In this document: positions 17,869 through 27,150 of the stretch, piece by piece
Position numbering within the stretch: position 1 is the stretch's first letter
How the letters are laid out: the number at the start of each line of letters is the position of its first letter
Source: a virus
Length of the DNA: 39,366 bases
Virus record (IMG/VR): IMGVR_UViG_3300022868_000005
Span: 1-39,366 of that record
Direction: 5' to 3' (one strand)
Notes under the pieces: model-generated
Database searches by the model: none
Told to the model about the DNA's origin: nothing
The model's input: only the letters and a program-made list of their open reading frames with translations
Position numbers and translations under genes: made by a program

Positions 17869-20418
17869 ATGATGAAAAAGTTTTTTTTATCAATAATAGT
17901 GTTTATAATAATATTATCGATTAGTGTTTGTGCTGTGGATTTTACTCCTCAGGGAAATATTAATCTTCGTAGTGTTTACTCTATTATTAATGGGGTGGAC
18001 ATTAATGCTTCTAACTTTTATGGTAACTTTACTGGTGACCTTACCGGTACTGCTAGTATTGCTACTCTTTGGGCTAGTGTAACAAGTTTTGCTAGTGATT
18101 GGTTTTATGATAGTGGTAACGTTTTAAGTTTTAATGAAACATTAATGAATTCTACTATTGATGCTAGAAATAATGATACTAAGTATAGTGCTGGTGACTA
18201 CTTGTACCTTAATAGTACAGAGTTTAATGTTAACGAATCTGATTTGAATAATACTATTGATGCTCGTAGCAATTTTGATTCTAAATGGGCTTTAGATGGT
18301 ACTTGGATTTATAATAAAAGTGATAGTCTTAGTTTTAATACTACTAGTGGAGATAATAGGTATGCTAATATTACTGATTTAGCATCAGAAATAAGTCTTC
18401 AAGCTGCTAATAATGTTACTCAAGCAACTTTAATAAATTTAAAAATAAATACTTCTAGTGAAGGAGACTTAAACGTTAATCACTCTACTACTTCCGGTAT
18501 TGCTGATACAGCTACTACTTGGGATGGTGAAACAAGTCAGGCTGATTTGAATGTTAATAGTAGTGATTATTGGGATTCTTTAAACACTCCTAGTGATATT
18601 GGAAGTGATGATATCACTGATGATGGAACTTGGATAGTTGTAGGTGATGAAGCTAATCTTAATGTTAACTCTAGTGATTACTGGGATGACCTTGGTTCAC
18701 CTAGCGATATAAACGCAGGGGATATTACTGATGATGGTACTTATTATAATACAACTGCTAATATTAATGCTACAGGTTATAGTGTTACAGCTGATAACTT
18801 TTATGGTAGTTATGATTGGACTAGTGGTGATACTTGGAACACTTTTGATGGTACAGAACTATTGTTTAATGAATCCAAATTGGAAGTTAATTATTTTAAT
18901 GCTAGTTCTGTTGATGTCGTAACTGGTACTGGGACAGGGAATTTGGCAGATATTCAAACGTATAATGGTGTTCCTTATAATGTAACCGAAACAAATTCTG
19001 ATTATGAATTAATAGTCAATTTTACTGGTGTTACAGAGTTTTCAACATTAATAATAAGACATAAAACTAATTTGGATTCAGGACACGCAACGTCTATTCA
19101 AATATGGGATTATTCAGATTCTTCATGGGAAGATTATGGAATATTAACTGAATCAACAACTTACAAAATTAAAACATTAGGTGTTTATAATTATGCAGAC
19201 CATGTAAATGGTAGTAATCCTATCAGGGTTAGGTTTTATCAAGTGGCTGGTCCCCCTAATACTGCTCATGTTCATAATTTTGATTGGGTAATATTGAGTA
19301 AAGGTTTTGGAACACCTGTTGGGCAAGAGATTGACCCTTTAAGTATTCATAAAGACGGTAATAATGAATTAACTGCTAATTGGGATGCGGGAAGCTATAA
19401 TATAACTGCAACAAGTTTTATAGGAAATTTAACAGGAACATCAGACATTGCAACAACTTGGGACTCAGAAACGAGTCAAGCAGACTTAAATGTTAATAAT
19501 AGTGATATGCTTGAAGGAACAGACCTTGGAACACTTACAGATGGAAAAACTTGCATTTATGATTTGTCTAATACAGAAATTGATTGTGATACTACACTTA
19601 CAGTTGGAACTGTTACGAGTGTGGCTACAGATGATATTTATTTGACTGGTGGAGCTATAACTAGTTCTGGAACTATAACTTTTAATGAAACAGTTCTTAA
19701 TGTTACTATTGATGCTAGAGACACTGACACAACTTATACTGCTGGTAATGGAATAAATATTTCGGGCACAACTTTTAGTGTTGCAGGAAACACTGCGTTA
19801 ACACAAGACTCTGATGGTCTTTCAGTTACTGCCGACGGTATTGGTGATACCCAGTTAACGTATAATACGGGACAAGCATTAACCACAACCAGTAATCCAG
19901 AATTTGCAACATTAAACACGGGACAAGGAAATTATGAACTTTATTCTATGGACCAAGATGTTTTGGAAAAAAGTGAAGTGGTGTTTGCTCAAATAAACGT
20001 GACTGACAATTTAACACTTAATAATAATGTTTGGCTTAGAGCATTAAATAACGCTGGAACAAGTTTTGTTAATATGTTTAAAGTTAATACTGATGATGTT
20101 ATCGAGGCTGGTGCCAATTTTAGTATTGGGGCTATTAGAATTGTTGAAGACTCGGGAGTTATTAATCTTGTTGACATGAGTGTTTCTTCAACACCCGCTA
20201 TAAACACTGAAGAAGGTTACAATTTTAGTATTGATGGTGAACCTTTTTTAAAAATATTTGCTGGTGCGGATGGTAGTGGTGGTTTAAAAGATAAAGCTAT
20301 TTGGATTAGTGATAATGTTAGTGTTAAGTTCGATAATGGTGCTAAAATAAGTGTTAATTCTACTTGCATGTCAATGTATAGTCCTAATGGAACTGGAATT
20401 ATTGATGTGTGTGATTAA
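17869..20418 (+). CDS. Secreted fibre-like repeat protein with signal peptide
   Basis: 849 aa from ATG 17869 (AAAGGAG upstream). The N-terminus MMKKFFLSIIVFIIILSISV then CAVDF is a signal peptide. The body is Asn/Ser/Thr/Asp-rich with many N-glycosylation sequons and repeated modules: DLNVNSSDYWDSLNTPSDI, NLNVNSSDYWDDLGSPSDI and DLNVNNSDMLEG, each preceded by TWD-GETSQA-like strands, plus NxTIDAR and TTYTAGNGINISGTTFSV, which recall trimeric tail-fibre shafts. The NVNSSDYWD module is familiar from DPANN archaeal secreted proteins. A Sec signal on a fibre is unusual for a tailed virus: it may be displayed on the host surface or be acquired by virions at exit. Confidence 0.7.
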   Translation: MMKKFFLSIIVFIIILSISVCAVDFTPQGNINLRSVYSIINGVDINASNFYGNFTGDLTGTASIATLWASVTSFASDWFYDSGNVLSFNETLMNSTIDARNNDTKYSAGDYLYLNSTEFNVNESDLNNTIDARSNFDSKWALDGTWIYNKSDSLSFNTTSGDNRYANITDLASEISLQAANNVTQATLINLKINTSSEGDLNVNHSTTSGIADTATTWDGETSQADLNVNSSDYWDSLNTPSDIGSDDITDDGTWIVVGDEANLNVNSSDYWDDLGSPSDINAGDITDDGTYYNTTANINATGYSVTADNFYGSYDWTSGDTWNTFDGTELLFNESKLEVNYFNASSVDVVTGTGTGNLADIQTYNGVPYNVTETNSDYELIVNFTGVTEFSTLIIRHKTNLDSGHATSIQIWDYSDSSWEDYGILTESTTYKIKTLGVYNYADHVNGSNPIRVRFYQVAGPPNTAHVHNFDWVILSKGFGTPVGQEIDPLSIHKDGNNELTANWDAGSYNITATSFIGNLTGTSDIATTWDSETSQADLNVNNSDMLEGTDLGTLTDGKTCIYDLSNTEIDCDTTLTVGTVTSVATDDIYLTGGAITSSGTITFNETVLNVTIDARDTDTTYTAGNGINISGTTFSVAGNTALTQDSDGLSVTADGIGDTQLTYNTGQALTTTSNPEFATLNTGQGNYELYSMDQDVLEKSEVVFAQINVTDNLTLNNNVWLRALNNAGTSFVNMFKVNTDDVIEAGANFSIGAIRIVEDSGVINLVDMSVSSTPAINTEEGYNFSIDGEPFLKIFAGADGSGGLKDKAIWISDNVSVKFDNGAKISVNSTCMSMYSPNGTGIIDVCD

Positions 20419-20420
20419 AA

Positions 20421-23400
20421 ATGGTTGATACGAAGAAGTTGATGATTGTATTATTTTTTCTTTTATTATTTGGTATTATAGTGTACGCTGAGTTATCGGT
20501 TTCTAACGTTGTTTTAGTGTCTACTTCAGGTAATAATTTAAGCATTGATAATTTGAGTGTATCGTTTACTTCTGGAAATAATTATAATGTTACAGATTGG
20601 AGAAAAGAAGGAGTGAGTATAGCAGTTTTAAATATGCCATTTGAACTTAGTGATTCTACTACTACTGTAAAGGATTATACAACGTTTGAAAATAATGGAA
20701 ATGTAACAGGACATTTACCTACTTGGTCTTCTTCAGGTAAAATCGGAGGATGTTACGATTTTGATGGAACTGATGATTATATTCAATTACCAAGCATGCC
20801 GAGTATAGAAGAACCAACAGCTATTACTGTTTCTGCTTGGATTAAAACCAGTACACAAGGTTCTGATAGAATAATAGAAAGTAGAGAGACTAGTTCTCCA
20901 AATAATGGTTGGACTTTATGGATAGATGATAACCCCGTAGGTCAAATTAATTTTTTTGTAGACACTGATTTAGGAAGTGTTAATGGTATTGTTTCTGAAG
21001 ATATTACTGATGATGAATGGCATCATGTTGTTGGAACTTGGGATGGCACTACAGTAAACGCTTATGTTGATGGTTCTGTAGGAACACCTGGAAGTATTGG
21101 TGGAACTATTACTAATGCTCAAAACCCAAGAATAGGAGTGGGCACACAAGCAACAAGTCTTTTTTATACTGGGTTGGTCGATGAATTTAAAATTTATAAT
21201 TATTCTTTAAGTCCTGAGCAGATTAATGTTTCTTATCAGGCTGGTTTGGCTAATCATTCTTTGCAAACTATTGTTTCTGAGGAGACTGTTAAGGGAGATA
21301 ATTGGACTGTTTCAGTTACACCTGTTAATAGTACATATAGTGGAATTGCTGTTATAAGTAATGTTTTGACTATTAAGAATTCTCCCCCATCTATTCCTAC
21401 TCAGAATAGTCCTGTGAATGATTCAAATATTGATATTAATTTTACTTTGTTGAATTGTTCTGGTTCAATAGATGAAGATGGTGATGCAATTGTTTATTAC
21501 TATTTTGGAGATAATTCTACTGGAGAAACTTTACTTGGTGTAAATGATACTTCAACTGCTTATAATTGGACTGGATTAATAACTGGTCAAACTTATTACT
21601 GGAAGTGTTTAGCTAATGCTGGAATTTATAATTCTTCTAATACTAGTATTTGGCAGTTTAATTATACTGGTGATTCTCCTATTATGAATACAGTTAATAT
21701 TTTACCTGTAATCGTAAGTTTTACTGATGACTTATTAGGTTATTGTAACGCTAGTGATGTTGATGGTAATAATTTAAGTTATTATTATGAATGGTATAAA
21801 AATGGAGTTTTGAATGTTAGTGGTTATAATAATAATTCAGGTGATGGTTTCACACAAAATATTAAATATAATATTAATAATCTTAGTAGTTCTTTGACTT
21901 CTGAGACTGAGAATTGGACTTTTAATTGTAGAGCAAATGACGGTTTATTAAACAGTTCTTGGTTAAATACAAGTATAATAATAGGACCAATTATAACAGA
22001 CCCCACACAAAATAGTCCTTTAAATAGTTCAAGTGTTGATACTTCAGTATATACTTTACTTAATTGTTCTGGTTCAGTAAATACATTAGGTAATCCTCTT
22101 ACTTATTATTATTATGGTAGTAAGGATTCTACTAATTTAGTTTTATTAGGAACTAATAATACAGGTACAGCACTTAATTATACTCTTGATTTATCTGTTA
22201 CTGATACTTATTATTGGTATTGTTTGGCTGGTGATGGTAATTATAATAGTTCTAATAGTAGTGTTTGGAATTTTAAAGATGATGGAATGTTTACTTACGC
22301 TGTTTTAGATGTTGTTAATAATTCTGCTTCAAGTAGTATAGATAATGTTTTTAAACAAGCAATTGTATATAATTATTATGGTGTATATAATCGTTCTTAT
22401 TTTACTTACAGTTCTCCTCCTTATGGTTCAGGACTACCTTCTAATGATGGTATTGATGTTCATATTTCTTATTACGATTTAGATACTAATACAATGGGTG
22501 GTGATTATATATTACCTAATGCTTTGGAACATGTAATAGATACCCATAGAATGGGAGTAATATCTAGTGATGATAGTGGTAATATTCTTGTTTGTTACGA
22601 GAAGCTTTATGGTACAGGTTCTAATCAGCATAATTCTCCAATGATGTTTTATAAAAGTAATTCTCCAGAAACTATAACAGATGCAGCTACATGGTCTGGT
22701 GTAGAAGTTGGTAGTCATACATCATATCCTCATCTTGCTTGGAAGTCTAATTTTGGTGATAATGGTAAATTTGTTTTTACTGCTAGATTTGGGTATAGTT
22801 CCTCTGACCATAGTAGAATTATTTATTATGAATCTGAAAATGGTATTAATTGGACACCATTAATTGCAGGATATGATGGTGTTGGTAGAATTATTGTAGA
22901 TGTTGATGATGGTACAAATGTTTGGGCTTATCATCATTTTCCAGCACAAAGTAAAACAGACCCTTTAGTTATAGGTATTAATCCTAATTTTAAAACTTTA
23001 CCTTACTCTAATTATAATAGAGATTATTACATAAAATCTTATGATGGTGGTAATTGGTCTAATATGAATGGTAGTTTTATCAAAGATGTAGACGTTGACG
23101 GAGCAGTTACTTTTGATGAATTAGAAGCATATTGTAATATAGTAAATTATAGTGCAACTACAAATCAACCTTTAATGAGAGGTTTTAGTACAGGAAGTGA
23201 TGATAAATTATATACTTCATGGACTTTAATTAATTCAACGGGAGGAGTTCTTGATTATTATATTAAATATTTTAATGGAACTGCTTGGGGAGAGGATATT
23301 AATATTAGTAAAATATTTTCTACACCACCAGGTTCTTCTAGTGAATTTTCAGAATCTTTATATGTAGGAACAAGAGCATTTTTTGAAATACCTGATAGTA

Positions 23401-23879
23401 ATGCAATTGACATTATAACATCATCACTTGATATTATTAATGAAGTTGAAGGTGATAATTCTACAATGAAAGTTCAAAGATGGAGAACTGATAATTCTTT
23501 TACAGATTTTACTTTAATGGCAGAATCAAAATTGAATAATAGGTTGAATTGGATTATACCAACTTTTAATTGGAGAGATTATATCAGTAATGATTGGACT
23601 TTTTTAGTTGGTTGGGAAGAATCTTATGGAGCTGGATTAAATCTTACAATGTATAAATTTATGGAGATTATTAATTCTTGTATTTATAGTGGAAGTGGAG
23701 ATTGGATTATTACTAATAATTGTAATGCAACAATAAATACTGATGTTTTAGGTAATGAATTTACTTTAACAAGTGGTTATACTTTTTACACAGCGTTTAA
23801 TATTACTAATATGAGTAAAGTTACGGTTAATGGTGGTAGGCTTACTATTAGTGGTGCAAGGTTTGGGGTGAAAGGATGA
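20421..23879 (+). CDS. Large secreted LamG / Ig-like / propeller-like surface protein
   Basis: 1152 aa. Signal peptide LMIVLFFLLLFGIIVYA near residues 7-23. Residues about 60-275 are a concanavalin-like LamG domain (VLNMPFELSD ... YDFDGTDDYIQLP ... WHHVVGTWDGT ... VDEFKIYNYSLS). Residues about 320-620 are three Ig/FN3-like repeats, two with the shared pattern LLNCSGS..TYYWKCLA..YNSSN. Residues about 670-1060 resemble a BNR-type beta-propeller found in glycan-active proteins (MGVISSDDSGNILVCYE, SYPHLAWKSNFGDNGKFVF). The 'VLNMPFE' LamG with Ig-like repeats is what I know from DPANN archaeal adhesins. Probably binds glycans; enzymatic activity is not shown. It overlaps the next gene by ATGA. Confidence 0.75.
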   Translation: MVDTKKLMIVLFFLLLFGIIVYAELSVSNVVLVSTSGNNLSIDNLSVSFTSGNNYNVTDWRKEGVSIAVLNMPFELSDSTTTVKDYTTFENNGNVTGHLPTWSSSGKIGGCYDFDGTDDYIQLPSMPSIEEPTAITVSAWIKTSTQGSDRIIESRETSSPNNGWTLWIDDNPVGQINFFVDTDLGSVNGIVSEDITDDEWHHVVGTWDGTTVNAYVDGSVGTPGSIGGTITNAQNPRIGVGTQATSLFYTGLVDEFKIYNYSLSPEQINVSYQAGLANHSLQTIVSEETVKGDNWTVSVTPVNSTYSGIAVISNVLTIKNSPPSIPTQNSPVNDSNIDINFTLLNCSGSIDEDGDAIVYYYFGDNSTGETLLGVNDTSTAYNWTGLITGQTYYWKCLANAGIYNSSNTSIWQFNYTGDSPIMNTVNILPVIVSFTDDLLGYCNASDVDGNNLSYYYEWYKNGVLNVSGYNNNSGDGFTQNIKYNINNLSSSLTSETENWTFNCRANDGLLNSSWLNTSIIIGPIITDPTQNSPLNSSSVDTSVYTLLNCSGSVNTLGNPLTYYYYGSKDSTNLVLLGTNNTGTALNYTLDLSVTDTYYWYCLAGDGNYNSSNSSVWNFKDDGMFTYAVLDVVNNSASSSIDNVFKQAIVYNYYGVYNRSYFTYSSPPYGSGLPSNDGIDVHISYYDLDTNTMGGDYILPNALEHVIDTHRMGVISSDDSGNILVCYEKLYGTGSNQHNSPMMFYKSNSPETITDAATWSGVEVGSHTSYPHLAWKSNFGDNGKFVFTARFGYSSSDHSRIIYYESENGINWTPLIAGYDGVGRIIVDVDDGTNVWAYHHFPAQSKTDPLVIGINPNFKTLPYSNYNRDYYIKSYDGGNWSNMNGSFIKDVDVDGAVTFDELEAYCNIVNYSATTNQPLMRGFSTGSDDKLYTSWTLINSTGGVLDYYIKYFNGTAWGEDINISKIFSTPPGSSSEFSESLYVGTRAFFEIPDSNAIDIITSSLDIINEVEGDNSTMKVQRWRTDNSFTDFTLMAESKLNNRLNWIIPTFNWRDYISNDWTFLVGWEESYGAGLNLTMYKFMEIINSCIYSGSGDWIITNNCNATINTDVLGNEFTLTSGYTFYTAFNITNMSKVTVNGGRLTISGARFGVKG

Positions 23880-24436
23880 GTAAAAGAATTTATTCTCAAA
23901 CAATTATTAAATGGGCTAAAATAGTTGGAATTAGTAGCACATCAATCATTTTTTTAATATTTTCATACTTATCATTGACAGGTTGTATAACAATAAATAG
24001 TGTGTCTGGTGACATGGTTTGTGCTGGAACAATAGAAGAACCTTGTTATGCTTATGTTAGTTTCACTGCGAAAGAGGATGTGTTTATTTATCCTACTGGT
24101 TATGACCCTTGGGGTAGAAGTGTTGGTTTCGATTTTGACCCTGCACCAAAAGAAGCTATTTTGCAACGAAGTTGGGGTGAGGGTTGGAGAACTATCGATT
24201 TGAGCAAAACTTGGAGTGTTAAGGTTAAGTATGCTATCAAGTTTAGTAAAGGAACAACTTACAATATTAGAATAAAAGCTTACAAAAATAATCCTACCGA
24301 TGTTATTAAGTGGGGTTTTGGTAGTGACGAGTTTGGAATAAACGCTTATGAAGACCCTTATTGGTTAAGTGTTGATGATTCTGCAAGTGTCAATATTGTT
24401 ATTAATAGTTCATCACAGTATAATTGGGTTATATAA
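23876..24436 (+). CDS. Membrane-anchored extracellular protein (186 aa)
   Basis: One hydrophobic segment at about residues 17-36 (GISSTSIIFLIFSYLSLTGC) preceded by basic residues, then a beta-rich outer domain with aromatic motifs (IYPTGYDPWGRSVGFDFDP, GEGWRTIDLSKTW). LTGC resembles a lipobox. It is translationally coupled to the LamG protein (ATGA), so the two probably act together at the cell surface or in a membrane-linked complex. No family is recognised. Confidence 0.6.
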   Translation: MSKRIYSQTIIKWAKIVGISSTSIIFLIFSYLSLTGCITINSVSGDMVCAGTIEEPCYAYVSFTAKEDVFIYPTGYDPWGRSVGFDFDPAPKEAILQRSWGEGWRTIDLSKTWSVKVKYAIKFSKGTTYNIRIKAYKNNPTDVIKWGFGSDEFGINAYEDPYWLSVDDSASVNIVINSSSQYNWVI

Positions 24437-24437
24437 A

Positions 24438-24680
24438 ATGGTTAATGGAGATAAAGATTATCAAAACTGGAAAGTTAGTCAAGCAGAGTTCAGGGGTTTT
24501 ATGAAAGCAAAAGTTGAAGACATTTGCAATAAGCTTGATGTTGTTAGTAAGCATAATGGTGAACAAGATACTAGAATTAATAGTATGGAAAAGAGTTTGA
24601 TTGCCGTCAAAATTAAAGGCGGAATATTTGGAACGATTGGAGGATTAATTGGTGGATTCGTTAGTGGTTTCATAAAATAA
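24438..24680 (+). CDS. Coiled-coil protein with C-terminal hydrophobic tail (holin/XhlA-like)
   Basis: 80 aa. Residues 10-55 form a helix/coiled coil (RGFMKAKVEDICNKLDVVSK, then QDTRINSMEKSLIAVKIK) and residues 58-80 a Gly-rich membrane helix (GGIFGTIGGLIGGFVSGFIK). This order, with the 'R-x-x-x-ME/LE' heptads, resembles XhlA-type phage lysis-associated proteins and other tail-anchored viral proteins. It may be the holin, or it may anchor the surface cassette. The start is one base after the previous stop, with no clear SD. Confidence 0.55.
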   Translation: MVNGDKDYQNWKVSQAEFRGFMKAKVEDICNKLDVVSKHNGEQDTRINSMEKSLIAVKIKGGIFGTIGGLIGGFVSGFIK

Positions 24681-24701
24681 ATGTTTTAGAGGTAAAAAAA
24701 G

Positions 24702-25034
24702 ATGATGTTTAAAAATGTGAGTGGAAAAGTTGTTTTCCTTAAAATTGATAAAGAGTTTGTTAGTGTTCAATCTAATAAAGTTATTGATTTGGGTATTGGT
24801 TTTTTGGAAGATGAAAGGTTTAGTGTAATGGTTGATGAACCTGTTAAAGAAATAGTTGAAGAAATAGTTAAAGAAGAACTTGTAGTTAATGAACCTGTTG
24901 AAGAAATAGTTCTTGAAAACATGACAAAAGATGAACTTAACGATTTTGCAGCAAAAATAGGTTACGAAACAGAAATAAAAGCAAGTTGGAAAAAAAGCAA
25001 AATAATTAGTATTTTAAAAAAGTTAATAAATTAA
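24702..25034 (+). CDS. Small protein with C-terminal HeH/Rho-N-like helix pair (110 aa)
   Basis: A beta-rich N-terminus (KNVSGKVVFLKIDKEFVSVQ), an acidic Val/Glu linker with EEIVKEELVVNEPVEEIV, then NMTKDELNDFAAKIGYETEI followed by KASWKKSKIISILKKLIN. This is the helix-extended-helix pattern (M-T-K-x-E-L-x-x-x-A) often found in small phage proteins between capsid and connector genes. Probably a head or connector accessory that binds DNA or protein. Confidence 0.6.
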   Translation: MMFKNVSGKVVFLKIDKEFVSVQSNKVIDLGIGFLEDERFSVMVDEPVKEIVEEIVKEELVVNEPVEEIVLENMTKDELNDFAAKIGYETEIKASWKKSKIISILKKLIN

Positions 25035-25047
25035 GAGGTACAAAAAA

Positions 25048-26634
25048 ATGGTGAATACGATAAGACATGAAGATATAACAGGTGCGAGCTTGACAGGTAG
25101 TGATGGTGATGCTAATAGAACTTATAGTTTAGATAATACTCCTGCAATAATTGGTGGTTTTAATATTATAATATCTAATGCTGCACTTCAATATAGTGTT
25201 GATTATACTTTGTCTAATAGTGTTTTAACATTTATTAATCGTGTTTGGGATAACCAAAATATCACTCTTAATTATTTCACTCTTGGCGGAACCGATAGTG
25301 TTAGTAATACTTATACTACAACTTTAAAAGTTGCTGAAACTGTTGGACTTAGCATTTTGGTTGTTAACGAAAATGTTGGAACAGGCACTAGTAGTGCTAC
25401 AAGTTTTGATTTAGATAATGGTCAAGTGCTTGCTAGCTCTTACACTCTTAAATATAGTTCTGGAACTAGTGATAACTCTTTCACAGAGCTTACAGAAACA
25501 ACTCATTATGTTATGAGTAAAGATGGTGGAACAATAGAGTTAACAAGTGCTGGTGTCACAGCTCTTTCGACTAACGTTTTGTTTGCTGATTATTCTTATT
25601 CTAAAGACATTAGTGATTCAGAATTGGCTTACATTATTAGTTTGGCTGAAGCAGAAGTTGATAAACTTACTGGCAACTATTGGGGTACTGGTTCTGATGA
25701 TTATGAATTGTTTGATGGTCAAGCAAATTTTCAATATCCTACTACTGATTACCCTTACGCTAATGATTGGGATGAGCCTGACAGGTTTGTTCTTAGCAAA
25801 AAAGGAATACTTAATGTTACTCGTGTTAGCGTTTTAGCTACAAATGTTGGTCTTGGAAGTGTTCAAAGTTATGATAGTACTCTTAGTTCTTACGCGAATA
25901 ATACTAGTGAAGCTAACAGTTTTGAAGGTACGAGTTTTAAACCTTTTGGAAGCACTACTGCTAATGGTGATTACTTGTATGTTGGAAGCATTTACAAGTT
26001 TTTAGGGTTAACAATAAACCTTTTTACTGAAGGAGTTACTACTGGTACTAACACGATTGAGTATTGGAATGGTAGTGCTTGGACTGCTCTCACACCCACA
26101 GAAAGCGTTACGGGAGTTCTCGATATTGAGTCTAGTGGAAAGCTTAGTTGGGATAGTCTTGATTCTTGGAGTAAAACAAGTGTTAATGATAGTGACTCTT
26201 TATACTTTATACGAGTTGTTGCAAACACAACTTATAGTACTGAAGCAAAAATAGATAATGTTTATATGGACCAGGATAGCGTTTTTAGTTATAATGTTCC
26301 TTTATTCAAAGTAAGAATTGATGGTTCAGAAATTATTGTTAATGATTATCGTTTTCCTAGAGGAAGAAACAATGTGCGTATAGATTATAGTCATGGTTAC
26401 TCTAGTGTTCCTACTAGTGTTGAAGAACTTACTAGTGTGGTTGCAGGAATAGTTGTTTTTGTTAGGATTACTGGAGGAAGTTTTGACACGCCTAGTGTGT
26501 ATACTCTTCCTGAGGGAAGTGTTAGTGTTGGTCAGGTTTACGTTAATGTTCGTGAGGCTGTTAACCAGTTAGAAGCTAGAAAAAATAGTTTGCTTGATAG
26601 TGTTGGAAGAAAGATGGATATTTTTGTTTCTTAG
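25048..26634 (+). CDS. Head-tail adaptor with inserted beta domains
   Basis: 528 aa. Residues 1-80 and about 105-186 are two beta-sandwich modules of the type 'x-L-x-x-x-x-DYT-x-x-x-x-x-x-x-F'. Residues 187-215 (ISDSELAYIISLAEAEVDKL then TGNYW) look like the first helices of gp6/gp15-type head-tail adaptors. Residues 250-267 and 416-455 carry matching strands (VLSKKGILNVTRVSVL; NVRIDYSHGYSSVPTSVEEL), with residues 275-410 a large beta insertion (GTNTIEYWNGSAWTALT). The C-terminal helix fits the adaptor family. Adaptors are usually about 100-150 aa, so this one is greatly enlarged. It attaches to the portal. Confidence 0.65.
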   Translation: MVNTIRHEDITGASLTGSDGDANRTYSLDNTPAIIGGFNIIISNAALQYSVDYTLSNSVLTFINRVWDNQNITLNYFTLGGTDSVSNTYTTTLKVAETVGLSILVVNENVGTGTSSATSFDLDNGQVLASSYTLKYSSGTSDNSFTELTETTHYVMSKDGGTIELTSAGVTALSTNVLFADYSYSKDISDSELAYIISLAEAEVDKLTGNYWGTGSDDYELFDGQANFQYPTTDYPYANDWDEPDRFVLSKKGILNVTRVSVLATNVGLGSVQSYDSTLSSYANNTSEANSFEGTSFKPFGSTTANGDYLYVGSIYKFLGLTINLFTEGVTTGTNTIEYWNGSAWTALTPTESVTGVLDIESSGKLSWDSLDSWSKTSVNDSDSLYFIRVVANTTYSTEAKIDNVYMDQDSVFSYNVPLFKVRIDGSEIIVNDYRFPRGRNNVRIDYSHGYSSVPTSVEELTSVVAGIVVFVRITGGSFDTPSVYTLPEGSVSVGQVYVNVREAVNQLEARKNSLLDSVGRKMDIFVS

Positions 26635-26661
26635 GCAACACTTTAAATAATAAGTTAATCA
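26633..26661 (+). promoter_or_regulatory. Late promoter copy 2, upstream of neck/tail genes
   Basis: Identical over 29 bases to 11251-11279, overlapping the adaptor stop codon. The TTTAAATAAT box (26642-26651) is about 27 bases before ATG 26673, with no SD: a leaderless mRNA is expected. It divides the structural genes into two transcripts. Confidence 0.7.
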
Positions 26662-26672
26662 AAAAGAGTAAT

Positions 26673-27050
26673 ATGGTAACAACACACGTTTTCAAACTAG
26701 GTATTACTAATCGTCCTTTTGAAAAAATGATTGACGCTTTCAGTAAAAACTTGGCTTTCGTTGTTGTTACTAAGACTATTAAAAACATTAGTGGTGATGA
26801 AGTTTTGAGTGATGCTAGTAGCGTTACTATTCAAGGTCCTTTTTTTCGTAAAGAAAGTGATTGGAGTCAGGATAATGAAGGTTTGTTTCAGGGTGCTGAT
26901 GCGGTTTTGCTTGTTAAATCAGGTGTTGATATTAATAAGGATGATAAGGTAACTTATGATTCAGAAACTTATCGTGTTGAAAAGGTTGTTCCTAGACGGC
27001 TTGGAAAAATATTTTTTTATAGGGTTGCAAGATTGTTCTTGAACTCTTAA
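26673..27050 (+). CDS. Neck / head-closure-like protein (125 aa)
   Basis: Beta-rich: LAFVVVTKTIKNISGDEVLS, GPFFRKESDWSQDNEGLFQG, then ADAVLLVKSGVDINKDDKVT and the C-terminal SETYRVEKVVPRRLGKIFFY. The 'V-x-x-D-x-V-x-Y-x-x-x-x-Y-R-V-x-x-V' ending is typical of SPP1 gp16-type stopper/head-closure proteins. Position between adaptor and tail-completion genes agrees. First gene of the second late transcript. Confidence 0.65.
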   Translation: MVTTHVFKLGITNRPFEKMIDAFSKNLAFVVVTKTIKNISGDEVLSDASSVTIQGPFFRKESDWSQDNEGLFQGADAVLLVKSGVDINKDDKVTYDSETYRVEKVVPRRLGKIFFYRVARLFLNS

Positions 27051-27065
27051 ACTCTCAGAATAGAG

Positions 27066-27093
27066 TATAAATTGAAAACCTGGAGGTTAAAGA
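27066..27093 (+). promoter_or_regulatory. Possible TATA element and strong SD before the leader peptide
   Basis: TATAAATT at 27066-27073 is followed by TGGAGGTT (27081-27088), one of the best SD sites in the window. A small stem ACTCT/AGAGT (27051-27055, 27062-27066) precedes it. Whether the TATA is used is unclear because the upstream late promoter already covers the region. Confidence 0.35.
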
Positions 27094-27150
27094 ATGAGTG
27101 TTAAATTAATGTTTATTAAATTTTCTTCTAGTTGGTGGTTTTTAATATGA
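27094..27150 (+). CDS. 18-aa hydrophobic leader peptide coupled to the tail-completion gene
   Basis: MSVKLMFIKFSSSWWFLI follows the strong SD TGGAGGTT by five bases, and its TGA overlaps the next gene's ATG (ATGA at 27147-27150). The downstream gene has only a weak SD, so the peptide probably serves translational coupling. It could also be a tiny membrane peptide. Confidence 0.5.
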   Translation: MSVKLMFIKFSSSWWFLI

